Positions 3,289 to 5,166 of a stretch of DNA of 5,166 nt are shown here, piece by piece. Every line of letters starts with the position of its first letter. Position 1 is the first letter of the stretch. The position numbers and the translations under genes were made by a program. A model generated the notes under the pieces. That model did no database searches, had not been told where the DNA came from, and saw only the letters and a program-made list of their open reading frames with translations. The stretch is from assembly GCA_002338895.1 (NCBI GenBank), contig DDJH01000204.1, positions 1 through 5,166 of the forward strand, given 5' to 3'. Origin of the DNA: Lentisphaeria bacterium UBA1829 (lineage in GTDB: Bacteria > Verrucomicrobiota > Lentisphaeria > Victivallales > UBA1829).

Positions 3289-5166
3289 TCAGGATTCCTG
3301 TTCCGGTTCAGGGGAAGTTCCCTCTTCCGCAGGGGTGGAGTGATCCCCGGACTCTTCCGGAGAGTTCTCTTCTGCGGAATTTTCCGCAGTGGACGTCTGT
3401 TCCGTCTCTGCCGAGGTTTCCGCTTCCGGATTTTCCGGTTTTTTCTGACCTTCGATTTCGATCAGGCGGACAACGCCGGTGATCCGGTCGCCCTTGCGCA
3501 GTTCCATGATCTTGACGCCCTTGGAGGCGCGGCCGACGATGCGGATCTCATCCACGGAGATTCGGACAACCTGTCCGCGCTCGGTCGTGATAATCAGTTC
3601 ATCGCCCTGCTGAACCTGGACGGCCGCCACAACCTCTTCTCCGTCACGGAGATTGAGATTTTTGACTCCTTTGGCGCCGCGCCGGGTCAGTCGGTAATCC
3701 TCCACATAGCTTCGTTTGCCCATGCCGCCGGAGGTGACAATCAGAATCTGCGGTTTGCCGGTATCTTCCAGTGCCGTGTCATCCGCATCGGTGCCGGCAT
3801 CGGCATCCTGGGTCTCGTCGATTTCGTCGATCTCCTCGTTTTCGGTGTTTTCGAGTTCATCGGCGTCTTCGGGGAGTGCGGCATCGTCCGGCAGTTCGGA
3901 AGAGAGTGTTCCGTCTCCGGGTACCACCTCCATGCTGACGATCCGGTCTCCTTCAATCTTGAATTTGATTCCGGTCACTCCGCGCGCCGTTCTGCCCATT
4001 GCGCGCACGTCGCTGCTCTTGAAGCGGCAGGCCATGCCTTTCGCCGTCGAGAGAATGATCTCGTCCGTGGGCTCGACGAGCTCGGCTCCGACCAGGTCGT
4101 CCCCTTCCTCGATCGTCAGCGCACGGATTCCGATCTTGCGCAGGTGGCGGAACTGGCTCAGCGGTGTCTTTTTGATGACGCCGCAGCGGGTCGCCATGGC
4201 GATGCACAGTTCCTCGTTCTCCTCAAACATTCTCTTCTTGACCGTGAGCATCGTGCGGATCTGCTCCTCCGGCTCCAGTTTGATCAGATTGACGATCGCC
4301 TTGCCCTTGCCGGTTCTCGCTCCTTCCGGAATCTCATAGACATTCAGCCAGTGCATGACGCCGCGGTTCGTGAAGAACAGGATGATGTCGTGACTGTCCG
4401 CATTGAACAGATGCTCCACATGATCCTCTTCCTTGGTCTCCATGCCGATGATCCCGACTCCGCCGCGGTGCTGCGTCTGATACGTATCCGCCGGCACCCG
4501 CTTGATATAGCCGGTGCTCGATACGGTGATCACGCAGGAGTGGCGCGGAATCAGATCCGCCACGTCAATATCTCCTTCATCGAAGGTGATCTCTGTCCGG
4601 CGGGGATCCGCGTATTTGTCCTTGACCTCTTTGAGCTCCTGCTTGATCACGCCGATGCGCAGCTCGCGGGAGGCCAGAAGGCTCCGGAGGTATTCCGCCA
4701 GTTTCGTCTTTTCATTGAATTCGTTTTCCAGATCCTCGATCGCCAGGCCGGTCAGCTGGTACAGACGCATGTTCAAAATTTCCGTCACCTGAATCTTGGT
4801 GAAGCCGTATTTGGCGACCAGTGCGTCCTGCGCCTCCTGACGGGTCCGGGAGTTCCGGATGATGCGGACCACGTCGTCCAGATTGCGGACCGCAAGAAGC
4901 AGACCTTCCAGAATGTGGAGCCGCGCTTCCACCTTGGCCAGTTCAAAACGGGTCCGGCGGGTCACCACCTCCAGCCGATGGTCGATATAGCGCTGAAGAA
5001 TCTGGATCAGATTCAAGGTCCGCGGACGGTTCATATCCACAACCAGCATGTTGCAGCCGATCGCGTCCTCCATCTGCGTGTGCGCATAGAGCTGATTCAG
5101 AACCACGGAGGCCATCGCGCCGCGTTTGACGTCGATGACAATCCGGATTCCGGTCTTGTGGCTGGT
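3289..5166 (-). CDS. gyrA: DNA gyrase subunit A, C-terminal part (N-terminus beyond the right edge)
   Basis: The frame is open from the right edge to TGA at 3291-3289, giving 625 residues. The fragment starts in the family motif GIRIVIDVKR, which sits near residue 325 in E. coli GyrA. The missing part therefore holds the DNA-cleaving tyrosine and the quinolone-resistance region. Visible: the end of the breakage-reunion core with the coiled-coil arm (about 66-193, VVTRRTRFELAK to DPRRTEI), then six beta-pinwheel repeats (about 200-572) that wrap DNA, as needed for negative supercoiling with GyrB. The GyrA box is QHRGGVG (232-238), divergent from E. coli QRRGGKG. Two acidic segments stand out: a 54-residue insertion (420-473) inside the fifth repeat and a 53-residue Glu/Ser/Thr/Pro-rich tail (573-625). 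The six repeats and a box-like motif favour GyrA over ParC. The Met at 5115 is internal, not a start. Confidence 0.95.
   Translation of the reverse strand, partial: TSHKTGIRIVIDVKRGAMASVVLNQLYAHTQMEDAIGCNMLVVDMNRPRTLNLIQILQRYIDHRLEVVTRRTRFELAKVEARLHILEGLLLAVRNLDDVVRIIRNSRTRQEAQDALVAKYGFTKIQVTEILNMRLYQLTGLAIEDLENEFNEKTKLAEYLRSLLASRELRIGVIKQELKEVKDKYADPRRTEITFDEGDIDVADLIPRHSCVITVSSTGYIKRVPADTYQTQHRGGVGIIGMETKEEDHVEHLFNADSHDIILFFTNRGVMHWLNVYEIPEGARTGKGKAIVNLIKLEPEEQIRTMLTVKKRMFEENEELCIAMATRCGVIKKTPLSQFRHLRKIGIRALTIEEGDDLVGAELVEPTDEIILSTAKGMACRFKSSDVRAMGRTARGVTGIKFKIEGDRIVSMEVVPGDGTLSSELPDDAALPEDADELENTENEEIDEIDETQDADAGTDADDTALEDTGKPQILIVTSGGMGKRSYVEDYRLTRRGAKGVKNLNLRDGEEVVAAVQVQQGDELIITTERGQVVRISVDEIRIVGRASKGVKIMELRKGDRITGVVRLIEIEGQKKPENPEAETSAETEQTSTAENSAEENSPEESGDHSTPAEEGTSPEPEQES

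Noticed and set aside
2616..3482. Plus-strand open frames opposite folP and gyrA (for example 2616-3482 and 3716-4339)
   Set aside because: These are antisense shadows with Ser/Arg-rich composition, no motifs, and no conserved start context.
1..5166. CRISPR arrays, tRNA or rRNA genes, insertion sequences, phage or defence genes
   Set aside because: Read on both strands, the window shows no spaced direct repeats, no cloverleaf with T-loop signature, no transposase-like protein, and no target-site duplications.

Overview
The window reads as an ordinary chromosomal stretch from a strictly anaerobic, hydrogen-metabolising bacterium with moderately high GC. The strongest clue to lifestyle is a multi-cluster [FeFe]-hydrogenase preceded directly by the tail of a NuoF/HydB-like flavoprotein, the arrangement of NADH-linked, often electron-bifurcating, soluble hydrogenases. 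The taxon cannot be fixed from sequence alone. The protein style would fit a fermentative bacterium, for example from the PVC/Lentisphaerota side, but that is only an impression.

Layout. Positions 1-63 (+) hold the last 20 codons of the hydB/hndC-like subunit. Positions 84-2102 (+) hold the complete catalytic subunit hydA, with its start set by a good Shine-Dalgarno; the two genes are tightly coupled. Positions 2103-2315 form a convergent intergenic region. It carries a hairpin just after hydA, an A-tract-rich promoter-like segment, a long bulged hairpin with a C8 loop and a T6 tract (terminator and/or small RNA), and a short hairpin that ends folP from the other strand. Positions 2316-3167 (-) hold a complete folP (dihydropteroate synthase). 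Positions 3168-3288 are a 121-base gap with two strong hairpins. Positions 3289-5166 (-) hold the C-terminal two thirds of gyrA, which runs off the right edge.

Function. HydA and the partial HydB would form part of a cytoplasmic complex exchanging electrons between H2/H+, ferredoxin and NAD(H). FolP (folate synthesis) and GyrA (DNA supercoiling) are unrelated housekeeping functions that share a strand and may or may not share a transcript.

I found no clear novel multi-gene system. The points most worth a second look are the promoter plus hairpin plus T-tract unit at 2151-2279 (possible small RNA with a C-rich loop), the C-terminal extension of HydA that looks like a thioredoxin-like ferredoxin domain stripped of its cluster cysteines, and the 54-residue acidic insertion inside the GyrA C-terminal beta-pinwheel.
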